A DNA stretch of 64,000 bases, taken from the NCBI GenBank assembly GCA_022414725.1, contig CM039465.1, positions 40,438,131 through 40,502,130 on the forward strand, read 5' to 3'. Shown here piece after piece: positions 12,700 to 22,413 of this stretch. Within the stretch, counting starts at the first letter, position 1, and each line of letters opens with the position of its first letter. Source of the DNA: Microglena sp. YARC (Eukaryota > Chlorophyta > Chlorophyceae > Chlamydomonadales > Chlamydomonadaceae). The position numbers and the translations under genes are program-made. Below the pieces are notes generated by a model that worked only from the letters and a program-made list of their open reading frames with translations, was not told the origin of the DNA and did no database searches.

Positions 12700-12860
12700 C
12701 TGTAGCACAAACTCTGGGCACCTGTCAGTAAAACGATTGTTTGGGGTTCACTTCATCAATGCTTTTTCTTTTTAGCCCTTCCTATCACGGTTGGGCAAGT
12801 CTCTTTAGCCTATTGGGCCTTTCCCTGGACTGTAACATACATAAATACATACAACCATGC
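12700..12860 (+). mobile_element. short interspersed element, family B, copy 1
   Basis: The element reads CACAAACTCTGGGCACC, a GTAAAACGATTGTTTGGGG segment, AGTCTCTTTAGCCTATTGGG and CTGGACTGTAACATAC, ending in an ATACATAC-like tail. Related copies lie at 20478, 21842, 22866, 29020 and 40515. The simple-repeat 3' tail and short length fit a SINE mobilised by a LINE. I see no clear tRNA-like promoter. Confidence 0.75.
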
Positions 12861-13283
12861 ATCAAGCGTCAGCCAATTCATCCATCCATTCATCCAGCAA
12901 GACTCAATACATTCATTGATTCATGATGTCATCTGCAATCATGCATCAAGACTCAACTCAGTCATCACAATTGCATCAAGAGTTAGCTAATTCATCAATC
13001 CATCCAGTCATTCATTAATTCACTCAGTCAGTCACTCAGTTATCCATCCATCCAGTCATTCAGTCATTCAGTCATCCATTCATCCATCCATGCATTCATC
13101 CATCCATGCATTTATCCATGCATTCATCCAGCCATTCATCCATCCATGCATTCATCCATCCATCCATGCATTCGTCCAGCCATGCATTTATCCATGCATT
13201 CATCCAGCCATGCATTCATCCAGCCATTCATCCATGCATTCATCCATCCATGCATTCAGTCATTCATCAAGAGGCTGTCTCAC

Positions 13284-13337
13284 CTGTGCCACGTTGGCAG
13301 CCTTAGCCTGCAGCAGCAGCTGCTTCAGCTCCGGCAC
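13284..13337 (-). CDS. kinesin neck coiled-coil exon, third copy
   Basis: On the minus strand an AAGCAG acceptor is followed by 54 open bases (18 codons) reading VPELKQLLLQAKAANVAQ, then GTGAGA. It is phase 0 on both sides and almost identical to the end of the motor exon at 13986-14511. Most differences from that copy are silent, the visible ones being L to P and Q to L. The upstream tract is G-rich on the gene strand, which is poor for a 3' splice site, so use is uncertain. Confidence 0.45.
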
Positions 13338-13628
13338 CTGCTTCTTCAAGGAAGCAAGCATAGCCCCCCTCCCCTTCCCCCCCCCCGGTTCAATAAATTC
13401 CCTTGCTCAACCAGTTATTCATCAAGACTCGACTCATTCATACAACATTGCATCAAGAGTCAGCTAATTCATCCATCCTTCCATCCATCCATCCAGTCAG
13501 TCATCCGTCCATCCAGTCATTCAGTCAATCAGACTGTCACTAAGTCATCCATTCATCCATCCATGCACTTATCAATCCAGTCAGTCATTCATTAATTCAT
13601 TCAGTCAGTCATCAAGAGGCTGTCTCAC

Positions 13629-13682
13629 CTGTGCCACGTTGGCGGCCTTAGCCTGCAGCAGCTGCTGCTTCAGCTCCGGGAC
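13629..13682 (-). CDS. kinesin neck coiled-coil exon, second copy
   Basis: The same 54-base structure as the copy at 13284: AAGCAG acceptor, 18 open codons reading VPELKQQLLQAKAANVAQ, GTGAGA donor, phase 0/0. Against the motor exon there are four silent changes and one L to P change. If all copies are spliced in series the neck helix grows by 18 residues per copy. This is not a multiple of seven, so the heptad register would shift. Confidence 0.5.
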
Positions 13683-13985
13683 CTGCTTCTTCAAGGAAGT
13701 AAGCATGGCCCCCTCCCCCCCTCCCCCGGTTCAATGAATTCCCTTGCTCAACCAGTTATTCATCAAGACTCGACGCATTCATGCAACATTGTATCAAGAG
13801 TCAGCTAATTCATCTATCCATCCATCCATCCAGTCAGTCAGTCAGTCAGCCAGTCAGCTAGTCAGCCATCCATACAGTCATTCAGTCAATCAGACAGTCA
13901 CTGAGTCATCCATTCATCCATCCATGCACTTATCCATCCAGTCAGTCAGTCATCCATTCAGTCATTCATCAAGAGGCTGTCCCAC

Positions 13986-14511
13986 CTGTGCTACATTGGC
14001 GGCCTTAGCCTGCAGAAGCTGCTGCTTCAGCTCCAGCACCTGTTTTTTCAAGGCACCCACCATGGGCCCCCCCGGGTCCGGCGCCCGATTCACCGACACC
14101 TCGTTGATTACAGCCATGGAGCGCTGTGCGAAGTTCAAGGTGTTCAAGGTCTCCTCTATGTGATTATGGCTTGGGCTGATGACGGCCACAACTGCGGTGC
14201 GCGCACTACCACCCAGGCAGGGCTGGAGTAGACGGGTGAGCTTGGAGTTGCGGTAGGGGATGAAGTCTCCTTTCTTGCCCTCGGCCAGCCTGGCCACCAC
14301 CTGGCCCAGCATCAGCAGGGAGAGATTGATGTTGGTGCCCTCTTGAAAGCGTGTGCCTGTGGTGCCGGTCTTGCCACATCGCTCTGATCCAGCCAAGTCA
14401 ACGAAATTGACAATAGCTGTGTGCAGCAGTTCGTTGCTACTGCTGTCCCTCGTCTCGATGTTAATCCGCACGATTGTGTGGCTACGACTTGAGACGTCGT
14501 TGAGCGTGGTG
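13986..14511 (-). CDS. kinesin motor exon 4: switch I, switch II, neck start
   Basis: Encodes the C-terminal half of a kinesin motor, an ATPase that walks on microtubules. In exon residue order there are switch I NDVSSRSH (4-11), switch II VDLAGSE (37-43), the microtubule-binding RNSKLTRLLQP (88-97), and ISPSHNHIEETLNTLNFA (111-128). These are followed by a linker and a leucine-heptad helix (about 153-175). The NINLSLLMLGQV and ETLNTLNFA patterns resemble the kinesin-7/CENP-E group. The exon is 526 bases: acceptor CATTGGCAG, first base completes a Ser codon from exon 3, donor CAG|GTGGGA at phase 0. All catalytic motifs are intact. Confidence 0.93.
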
Positions 14512-15134
14512 CTGCCAATGGGGTGGGTGGTGGTGGTGGGTGGTGGTGGTGTGGTGGTGTGGTGGTGTGGTGGTGGGTGGTGGTGTGGTGGTGGTGTGGT
14601 GGTGGTGGTGATGGTGGTGTGGTGGTGGTGGTGCTGCCAATGGGGCAGGGGGAAGCTGGTCAGCACCCAGCAGGTCAGCACCCAGAAGGTCAGCACTCAG
14701 CTGTTCAGCACTTAGTTGGTCAGCACTTAGCTGCTTAGCACTTGGGTTTAGGTGGTTTAGGTTTAGGTGGTTTAGGTGGTTGAAGTTTAGGTGGTTAGGT
14801 TTTAGGCGGATATGGTCTAGGTGATTTAGCGTTTAGGTGGTTAAGATTTAGGTGGTTTAGGTGGTGAAGGTAAAGGTCTAATGGCCAAGTGCTGACCTGC
14901 TGAGTGCTGACCTGCTTCCAGTGCTGACTACCCTGGCCTGACCAGCTTCCAGTGCTGACTTACCTGTCAGCTGTCATGTTGCCTTACTGGCTAAGTCTGT
15001 GTCGGTCTTGTGTCCGCTTTCCTTTAGGGGTATCCTCTGTACGCGGCCCCTTAGATCCTAACCCTTAATCTCCTCTCTGTCCCATTCAACTGCCGACACT
15101 ACCCTGGCCTGTCCAGCTTCCAGTGCTGACCTAC
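14512..15134 (-). other. motor intron 3 with (GGT)n and degenerate TTTAGGTGG repeats
   Basis: It contains GGTGGTGTGGT microsatellite (14524-14632), CAGCACTCAGCTGGT-like repeats (14655-14745) and degenerate TTTAGGTGG repeats (14745-14870). A 14950-15130 stretch has no visible feature. The 8-base word ATTGGCAG ends the upstream exon and also ends the intron. Confidence 0.75.
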
Positions 15135-15328
15135 CTGCCAATGGTGCGTTGGGAGGCACCATATGCGACGAGCATGCCTGCTTGGTGGTAGCTAGGGATG
15201 GGTACCTCAAGGAGTCCCTTCACCCGCGTCCCTAGCCGGGGATCGTCTGCTATGCTTAGAGCGGTCTGACCAATGTGGTTGTCTTGGTCCGCTTGGTTGC
15301 CAATTCCAGTCACCAGCAGATCCCGCAG
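15135..15328 (-). CDS. kinesin motor exon 3
   Basis: Acceptor TTACTTCAG, 194 open bases, donor GGCAG|GTAGGT. It begins LRDLLVTG, the usual continuation of the YNEQ/IRDLL segment of kinesins, and ends ASQRTIG plus two bases of Ser, which lead into switch I in the next exon. The middle carries DDPRLGTRVKGLLEVPI, the conserved loop before the switch helix. Length and phase (0 in, 2 out) fit both neighbours exactly. Confidence 0.92.
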
Positions 15329-16015
15329 CTGAAGTAAAGGACAAGATAGGAGGGATGAGGTCAGTTACAGGCTGAAGTACAGGCTGATGTACAGGATGAG
15401 TTCAAGTAGAGGCTGGACAGTTTGAAACGTTTTCCAATACCTGTCACCAGCAGATCCCGCAGCTGAAGTAAAGGACAAGATAGGAGGGAGGAGGTCAAGT
15501 AGAGGATGAGGTTAGATAGAGGCTGAAGTATAGGAAGAGGTCAAGCACAGGCTGAAGTACAGGCTGATGTACAGGATGAGGTCATGTAGAGGCTGAACAG
15601 TTTGAAAAGTTTTCAAATACCAGTCGCCAGCAGATCCCGCAGCTGAAGGACAGGAAAAGATAGGAGGGATGCATTCAAGTAGAGTCTGGAGTACAGGATG
15701 AGGTCAGGTAGAGGCTGGAGTACAAGATGAGGTCAGGTAAAGGCTGGAGTACAGGATGAGGTCAGGTAGAGGCTGGAGTACAGGATGAGGTCAGGTAGAG
15801 GCTGGAGTACAGGATGAGGTCAGGTAGAGGCTGGAGTGCAGGATGAGGTCAGGTAGAGGCTGGAGTACAGGATGAGGTCAGGTAGAGGCTGGAGTACAGG
15901 ATGAGGTCAGGTAGAGGCTGGAGTGCAGGATGAGGTCAGGTAGAGGCTGGAGTACAGGATGAGGTCAAGTAGAGCCTGAAGTATAGGATGAAGTAAGGTA
16001 GAGGCTGAAGTTCAA
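15329..16015. repeat. duplicated exon-3 edge and 29-bp minisatellite
   Basis: The segment covering the first ~20 bases of exon 3 and its acceptor (plus strand CCAGCAGATCCCGCAGCTGA) recurs near 15442 and 15626, each followed by TAGGAGGGA. From 15680 to 16010 there are about 11 copies of a 29-bp unit containing GTACAGGATGAGGTCAGGTA. The extra copies offer decoy 3' splice sites. Confidence 0.9.
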
Positions 16016-17090
16016 ATTACCAGTTGTGTTTTCCGCCTGTGATCCTTGACACCATTCCTCTCACGCATGCACATTTCCACCATGCCATCGCATCGCACTC
16101 ATCATGGTTGGCAGACAGTTGTTGCCAGTTATTTGACTTCCTTCAGATCGTCATGGCCATTCCGCCCCCCTGCGCGCTCTTGCCCTTGCACTTCTCATCC
16201 TACGTATGCAACCTTTTCTAAAAAATTTGAATAACCAGCCGGCTGCCTGGCTCATCAAAATCTTCAATTAGCGCATGCGCTACTTCGCCCTGCCCAATCC
16301 GTCCAGTGCGCCCTTCCCACGCTTTATGTAACCCAATTCGCTATTGTGATATGTCTTCCGCATCGCAATGCCTGAAATAAATTCTGTCCCCATGCATGCT
16401 CTCACCCTTGCACCCCTCAACCTATGTCCATCCAATTCCCCCCCCCCCCCCCCCCCCCTCCCTTCTCTCCCGTTGGCCACACCTGTTTTGGGCTGGGTTA
16501 TAGAACGGTTTACGCCGGATTTCTCTGCAGTGCATGCAACTGAAAACACACATCCCTCATCCAATGTCTGCAACCTATTCCCAATGCATCGAGAAATATG
16601 ATGACGTGAATCGTGCAAACACTCACACACACTCTCACTCTTGCACGATCTCACACTCACACACTTTCTCACACTTACAAACTCACACACTCACACACAC
16701 TCACACACACTCTCACCCTTGCACCACTCACTCAATGTCTGCAACCTCTTCCCAATGCATCGAGAAATATGATGACGTGAATCGTGCAAACACTCACACA
16801 CACTCTCACCCTTGCGCAATCTCACCCTCTCACACTTTCTCACACTTACGAACTCACACACTCACACACACTCTCACCCTTGCACCACTCATTCAATGCC
16901 TGCAACCTCTTCCCAATGCATCGAGAAAGCTGTTGATGTGAATCATGCAATTGCGAGTGCCTGACAAAGCTCACTCAATAGAAGACGTTTATAAATCAAG
17001 ACCAAAGCTCATGCCCAACTGGTATGTCACGCAAATGCACTTCCTCCATGCCATGCATGAGTGGGTGTGTAGGGATGAGGGTTGCCCAAC
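16016..17090. repeat. intron with ~175-bp repeats and (CACT)n
   Basis: Three copies of a unit containing GCAACCTATTCCCAATGCAT, then a GAGAAATATGATGACGTGAA segment, lie near 16567, 16740 and 16900, separated by CACACTCACACA-type microsatellite. A C-run lies at 16439-16459. 16016-16550 and 16930-17090 show no gene feature. Confidence 0.7.
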
Positions 17091-17398
17091 AGCCACACGG
17101 GCAATGTACTAGTACATTTATATACATAGTACTAGTACTAGTATTACTAATATGTATATATACGTACTATATATATATATATATGCCGGTGGCCACACAG
17201 GCACACATCACCCCTACCCCCCCTATCCCAATCATAATAGGGTGCCCGTGAGGCTGGGTTACAGAATGGGCTACACATATGTCCTCACCTCCACCCCTCT
17301 CATAAACACAGTCATCATGTTTCCCCACTTCAAATGCTGACGCATCTGCCCCCCCCCCCCCCCCCCCCAACTAACCACACACTAATCCCTCCCATGCA

Positions 17399-17449
<51 letters not shown>

Positions 17450-18646
17450 ACGCAGTCCCCACTCTGCTCAAACCTCGATCCAGGCCCAATCTCAAATTTG
17501 CCTCACCCCTTTACCCGCCAACACCCACGCACTTCCCTGCTTCTCCGTTCCCATTAATCTGATCTTCTCTCGGCCACTTTAGCAGATGGGTTTAACAGAA
17601 GCGATTATGATGTTTCCAGCTGAGTTCGAAATCGCGCAGACGTTTAGACGTTTCGTCAGACGACGCGGAAATGCGAAGACCTTTCGAAATTGCAAACGAA
17701 CGTCTGCGCAGTTTCAGACTCAGCTTGAAAGATCGGAATTGCGCGAGAGCAGAGGGGCTTACCTGTAGCTTCCTCTTCGCGCATAGATACCTAGTTGGGC
17801 GTGCAAGCTGTCTCCCGAAAGGGCCTTCGCTCGGTCAACTCTGTCACGCACTCGCTACAGCTCAGCGCGAAAATAACCTTATCGTTGCAGGGTGTGAGTG
17901 GTGTGGGGCGGGGGGAAGATCTTGAAGAGGTATTGCACGCGGTGCAAGGAGCACGCAGCAAGAAGGAAGTTGGACGTCGGGAGAACGTCACAGGGTTGCA
18001 GGGACTTAGATCGTGCAGAGATACCATGAGCCGCGCCTGTGTCTAAGCTCGCAGCAAGATGAATTTATCAATACAGCCTGCAGAAAGGCTGGAGAATGGA
18101 AGTCAACTACCTCCAATCAAGAATCAGGCGATGTGATAGCGACTCAGGCTATGTGATAGCATAATGCAATGACGAATGTAATGCTGAGATGAAGAAAGAA
18201 GTGCGCATGCGTGAGCCAAGTGAAAGTCAAGGGCCAGCCGAATCATGAGCCGAAGTGAAAGTTCTAGAGCATGAGCCGCAGGTCGCTCCGTGAAGCAATA
18301 CACTGAAAACTATTATTCCGAGCGCCATGCAAAGCGATCTGAGGGTCAGCAAATGACCTCCGAGGAGAGGAACGCCTCACTCATTTCATTGCAATTCATT
18401 GCAGTCGCAGTATAGGAGGCAGTTGTGGACATGAAATGAGCGCGCGCATAGCTTAGCGCATCTGCTGTTTCGGCAATTGAAATCACTGGGCGAAGACTTG
18501 GGTGTACGGAAAATCGGTTGCAAGTCGGTTACACTTCGCACGCCCATGGCACGTGGGTACGCGATGATGACACCACCACGACCACGACCACGACCACGAC
18601 CGCGACCACGACCATGATTTCTTTATATATATATATATATATATAT
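17091..18646 (+). mobile_element. (TA)n-bounded dispersed element, copy A
   Basis: Near-identical over most of its length, in opposite orientation, to 29727-31562. It runs from GCCGGTGGCCACAC next to (TA)n on the left, through two poly-C tracts (17348-17368 and 17401-17435) and a non-repetitive core (about 17585-18520), to a (CGACCA)n stretch and ATGATTTCTTTATATAT on the right. The core holds an open frame starting at 17671 that is broken by one extra G near 17920 relative to copy B. No transposase or other domain is recognised. Confidence 0.85.
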
Positions 18647-18765
18647 GTTGGGGGTAATAGTGAACCACCTAAACCCAACCAGCTGAGTGCTGACCAGCTC
18701 CCCCCTACCCCATTGGCACCACCACCATCACCACACATATGTATGTATGTGCAGTCCATGCGTAC

Positions 18766-18855
18766 CTGCTCGTTGTACAGCTCCATCATAGAGAGCTTCA
18801 TTGAGTAGTCCAGCCTGGCACCACCAGGGCTGCTTGAACTCTTGGCACCAATACC
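18766..18855 (-). CDS. kinesin motor exon 2
   Basis: A 90-base exon (30 codons, phase 0/0) with acceptor GATCAG and donor GAGCAG|GTACGC. It carries LDYSMKLSMMELYNEQ, the kinesin beta-strand/helix normally written as SxxEIYNE, which precedes the IRDLL segment found in the next exon. The first codons (GIGAKSSSS) form a low-complexity insertion between HMYK of exon 1 and the strand. Confidence 0.9.
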
Positions 18856-19330
18856 CTGATCATACATCAATAAAGACATGGGGTTACGAGGAGATGTGAG
18901 TTAATATCCTCTTGGCACCAATACCCTGATCATACATCAATAAAGACATGGGGTTATGGGGGGTCATGCACATGGGGGGTCATACACTAATGCACATGGG
19001 AGGTCAGACACACATGCACATGGGGGGTCATACACATGGGGGGTCATGCACATGGGGGGGCATGACCTTCCTTGTGTATGACCGGGGTATTGGTGCCAAG
19101 ACATGGGGTTACGAGGAGATGTGAGTTAATATCCTCTTGGCACCAATACCCCGGTCATACACAAATAAAAACATGGGGTGATGAGGAGATATGGGTTACT
19201 TGAACTTGTGGCACCAGTACCCCAGTCATACACCAATACAAATGTAGGGTTATTAGGAGATGTGGGTTAATTTCCTTTTGGCACCAGTACCCTGATTATA
19301 AACAAATACAAACATGGGGTCGTAAGGAGA
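18856..19330. repeat. tandem copies of the exon-2 acceptor edge
   Basis: The plus-strand word CTTGGCACCAATACCCTGAT is the first bases of exon 2 plus its acceptor. It recurs, exact or slightly changed, near 18910, 19137, 19210 and 19276, each followed by ATACA-CAATA and ACATGGGGTTA. Between them is a CACATGGGGGGTCAT repeat (18957-19070), and an inverted partial copy lies near 19080-19100. Confidence 0.9.
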
Positions 19331-20280
19331 ATCAGGCAAGCCCCCTTGGCTTAACACAGTGAACAGTGCAAGTGCAACCTAACAACGCACAGTGATTCTT
19401 GAGGGGCTCATATTGGTAGGGTCATAAGGAGAATTAGGCAAGCCTCCTTGGCTTAACACGGTGAGCAGTGCAAGTGCAACCTACCAACGCACAGTGATAC
19501 CTGAGGTGCTCATGTTGTTCAGACTGTAACATATACTTGAATAGACAGAGCATACATTTCAACAGGCATGACAAACACGGTAAGCAGTGCAAGCGCATCC
19601 TTAACAATGCACAGTGATTCCTGAGGTGCTCATATTGGTAGGGTTATAAGGAGAATCAGGCAAGCCCCCTTGGCTTAACAAGGTGAGCAGTGCAAGTGCA
19701 ACCTAACAATGCACAGTGATTCCTGAGGTGCTCGTGTTGTTAATAATGATAACGCCTGGTGGGGCGTGGTGTTAAGGGAGCCCATCGTACGCAGGTGAAG
19801 AGTGGCCTCCTACCTCAACTGCTCGTGTTGTTCAGACTGCAACATACACTTGAATAGGCAGAGCATAAATTTCAATAGGCAGGACAAACACGGTGACCAG
19901 TGCAAGTGCAAACTTCACAACGCACATTGATTCCTGAGGTGCTCGTGTTGTTCAGACTGTAACATACACTTGAACAGGAAGAGCTTACATTTCAATAGGC
20001 ATGACGAACACGGTGACCAGTGCAAGTGCAACCTAACAATGCACAGTGACTCCTGAGGTGCTCATATTGGGAGGGTTATAAGGAGAATCAGGCAAGCCCC
20101 CTTGGCTTAACACGGTGAGCAGTGCAAGTGCAACCTAACAACGCACAGTGATTCTTGAGGGGCTCATATTGGTTAGATCTAGCCTGTGTATTCTGCTGCA
20201 CATGGGGTACTGACTCACTGCAACATGCAAGTAGGTGACAAGTTTGCGAGTAGTATAACATAAATACAACCCCTTCCAGT
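19331..20280. repeat. intron repeats containing CAGTGCAAGTGCAACCTAAC
   Basis: Eight or so copies of a ~100-120-bp unit with GGCAAGCCCCCTTGGCTTAA, then the CAGTGCAAGTGCAACCTAAC segment, and GCACAGTGATTCCTGAGG. Some copies carry TTGTTCAGACTGTAACATAC instead, which resembles the end of SINE family B. There is no coding signal. Confidence 0.8.
19742..19815 (-). mobile_element. SINE family A, 3' fragment
   Basis: It reads AATGATAACGCCTGGTGGGG, then GTGGTGTTAAGGGAGCCC: the reverse complement of the 3' end of the elements at 20281 and 22215. It is embedded in the 100-120-bp repeats. Confidence 0.7.
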
Positions 20281-20478
20281 GATATGCATTGGTCTAGTGG
20301 TAGACCAAATCACTCTGAGGATGAAGAGTCGGGGGGGCGACTCCCCCTCCGGTCGCTCTTGGCGTTGCAGGTCGTTGTCAACCGCGATGGTAGCTTGTCC
20401 AGTTGAGGTAGAAGACCGCTCCCTACCTGCGTAGGACGGGTTCCCTTAACACCACGCCCCACCAGGCGTTATCATTAC
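20281..20478 (+). mobile_element. tRNA-derived SINE, family A, copy 1
   Basis: It starts with a perfect RNA polymerase III A box (TGGTCTAGTGG), as in tRNA-Glu, with a degraded B-box region near 20340. A body shared with the other copies (TTGCAGGTCGTTGTCAACCG, then GATGGTAGCTTGTCCAGTTG) ends CACCAGGCGTTATCATTACC. No acceptor stem closes, so it is not a tRNA gene. Confidence 0.85.
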
Positions 20479-20720
20479 CTTTTAACTAACATACATACAA
20501 ACATACATGCATACAAACATACATACATACATACATACATACATACATACATACATACATACAACTAGGCTAAAGAGACTTGCCCTACCGTGACAGGAAG
20601 GGCTACAAATAAAAAACATTGATGAACTGAACCCCATGCAATCGTTTAACCAACGGGGGGCTCTGAGTTTGTGCGACAGTGATAACCTAATTATACAATT
20701 TTTGTACAATGACAATATGT
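20478..20720 (-). mobile_element. short interspersed element, family B, copy 2
   Basis: On the minus strand it runs from GTGATAACC-like start bases through CGTTGGTTAAACGATTG, then a TGGGGTTCAGTTCATCA segment and AGTCTCTTTAGCCTAG, to a long (GTAT)n tail (20490-20562). It lies directly against the 3' end of the family A SINE at 20281. Confidence 0.8.
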
Positions 20721-20796
20721 TTTGTAAAACAAAACAAAAACATGCAAACAAACAAAACATATTTTTGTACAATAAAACAAACAAATGCATCCCCAC

Positions 20797-21369
20797 CTTG
20801 TACATGTGAACTAGCGCATGGCCGATGGTCCCGTCTTCACTGTTCGGCCCAAACATCGTGAACGACTTCCCGCTGCCCGTCTGGCCATAAGCAAAGACGG
20901 TGCAGTTGATACCCTGGAGGGCTGAGTCCAAAAGAGGCTTCACGTGCTTATCAAACAGCTCTGCGGTACTTGATTCCGGGCCAAACAAATGGTCGAACTT
21001 AAATGACCGACTTGCTGCTCCCACGCTCCGCGGCATGTCGCTGCGCATTCGTATTGAGTTGTTGACCTCATCAAGTTCCCATGCAAATGCGTCCGCTGAC
21101 TGTATCAGGGGCCTTGTCCTTAAGGCTACCATGATGCGTTCGTGGCTTGGCTTCTGGTCCACGGCTAAAGCCCCTACCCCAGCCCATGGATCTCCGGAAA
21201 TGCCAGCTGCTCTGTGTGGAGAGGAGCTGATGGGAGGTAGGATGGAGGAGGGAAATCCGGTACTGGAGTCCCCTCGTCTCTTGGGTTGGGATTTGGACCT
21301 CAGGGGGGTTCCCTTTGCTGGGTGCTGCTGGGCAGCGCCCTCAAGTGCTATGGAAGGCAGCATCGGTTT
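20797..21369 (-). CDS. kinesin motor exon 1: N-terminal motor half with P-loop
   Basis: A 573-base exon (191 codons, phase 0/0) with acceptor CACTTGCAG and donor ACAAG|GTGGGG. Residues 1-75 are a Ser/Pro/basic linker. IMVALRTRP (79-87) is the first kinesin strand, FKFDHLFGP (123-131) the next core motif, and GQTGSGKSFTMFG (162-174) the intact nucleotide-binding P-loop, followed by GTIGHALVHMYK. The acceptor is in the same phase as the end of the exon at 24077, so the motor can be internal to a longer protein. The alternative is that translation starts at the Met at residue 3. Confidence 0.92.
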
Positions 21370-21841
21370 CTGCAAGTGCAATGGAAGGTACAATGGAAGG
21401 AAGCGTCAGTTTATGCATGTGCAATGGAAGGTACAATGGAAGGAAGCGTCAGTTTATACATGTGCAATGGAAGGTACAATGGAAGGAAGCGTCAGTTTAT
21501 GCATGTGCAATGGAAGGTACAATGGAAGGAAGCGTCAGTTTATGCATGTGCAATGGAAGGTACAATGGGAGGAACAATGGAAGGAAGCGTCAGTTTATGC
21601 ATGTGCAATGGAAGGTACAATGGGAGGAGCAATGGAAGGAAGCGTCAGTTTATGCATGTGCAATGGAAGGTGCGATGGAAGGTACGGTGGAAGGCACAAT
21701 AGAAGGAATCATCGGTTTCTGCAAGTGCAATTGAAGGTTCAATGGAAGGTACAATAGAAGGAAGCATCAGTTTCTGAAAGTGCAATTGAAGGTACAATGG
21801 AAATTTCAAAGGAAGGTACAATGGAAGGTACAATGGAGGGG
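21370..21841. repeat. minisatellite built from the motor exon-1 acceptor edge
   Basis: About ten copies of a 40-55-bp unit. The plus strand reads AGCGTCAGTTTATGCATGTG, then CAATGGAAGGTACAATGGAA. It matches the acceptor and first ~20 bases of exon 1 (ATCGGTTTCTGCAAGTGCAA). Copies near 21712 and 21766 keep the acceptor-like CTGCAAGTG or CTGAAAGTG form. Confidence 0.9.
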
Positions 21842-22080
21842 ATGTATGCATGTATGTATGTATGTATGTATGTATGTATGTATGTATGTATGTATGTATG
21901 TGTGTGTGTGTATGTTACAGCCTAGGGGAAGGCCAAACAGGCTAAAGGGACTTGCCATACCGTGATAGGAAGGTCTTAACAAGAAAAATATTGATGAACT
22001 AAACCCCAAACAATTGTTTTACCAACGGGGGCCCTGAGTTCGTGCTACAGTGATCATAGATATGATACAACATTCGATAT
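21842..22080 (-). mobile_element. short interspersed element, family B, copy 3
   Basis: The minus strand has the family B body (CAACAATTG-like start, TTTAGCCTGTTTGG, GGCTGTAACATACAC) and a (CATA)n tail at 21842-21914. It differs from copy 2 by about 10-15 percent. Confidence 0.8.
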
Positions 22081-22214
22081 GATAAAATAACAGAAAGGCA
22101 GGTTCAAGTATCCATCAAGTCGCCCCCCCCCCCCCCCCCCCCCCTGGATTTTTGTACTCGCGAGTCTCCACACCCTCCGTAATCTCTCATGGAGCCATGT
22201 AGGCCCTTTCAGCG
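22081..22214. other. spacer with poly-C tract
   Basis: A run of about 22 C at 22123-22144, followed by unremarkable sequence. No gene signal. Confidence 0.7.
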
Positions 22215-22413
22215 AATCAATTGGTCTAGTGGTACACCAAATCGCTTTGAGGATGTAGGGTCGGGGGTTTGATTCCCCCTACGGTCGCTATTAGCGTTGC
22301 AGGTCGTTGTCAACCGCGATGGTAGCTTGTCCAGTTGAGGTAGAAGACCCCTCTCTACCCGCGTACGACGGGTTCCCTTAACACCACGCCCCACCAGGCG
22401 TTATCATAACCTT
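22215..22413 (+). mobile_element. tRNA-derived SINE, family A, copy 2 (best preserved)
   Basis: It has both Pol III boxes: A box TGGTCTAGTGG near 22221 and B box GGTTTGATTCC near 22265, at normal tRNA spacing. The tRNA-unrelated body and the CACCAGGCGTTATCATAACC end match copy 1 closely. The D-arm region looks most like tRNA-Glu. Use this copy as the family reference. Confidence 0.9.

Larger units (their letters stand above)
12861..13985. repeat. ~350-bp tandem segmental duplication with (CATC)n and neck exons
   Basis: A block of about 350 bp containing the neck exon, a C-rich tract, ATTCATCAAGACTCGAC and a stretch of CATCCATC/CAGTCATT microsatellite occurs about three times. Exon edges fall at 13284, 13629 and 13986. 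The DNA between exons is mostly tetranucleotide repeat and has no other coding signal. Confidence 0.85.

Noticed and set aside
14523..14738. Gly/Trp/Val-rich plus-strand frame
   Set aside because: Microsatellite (GGTGGTGT)n in a kinesin intron, antisense to the gene.
20900..21757. 285-codon plus-strand frame
   Set aside because: Antisense shadow of motor exon 1 running into the edge-derived minisatellite.
22209..22290. A nuclear tRNA gene
   Set aside because: A and B boxes are present but no acceptor stem closes, and the sequence continues into a shared non-tRNA body. It is a SINE.
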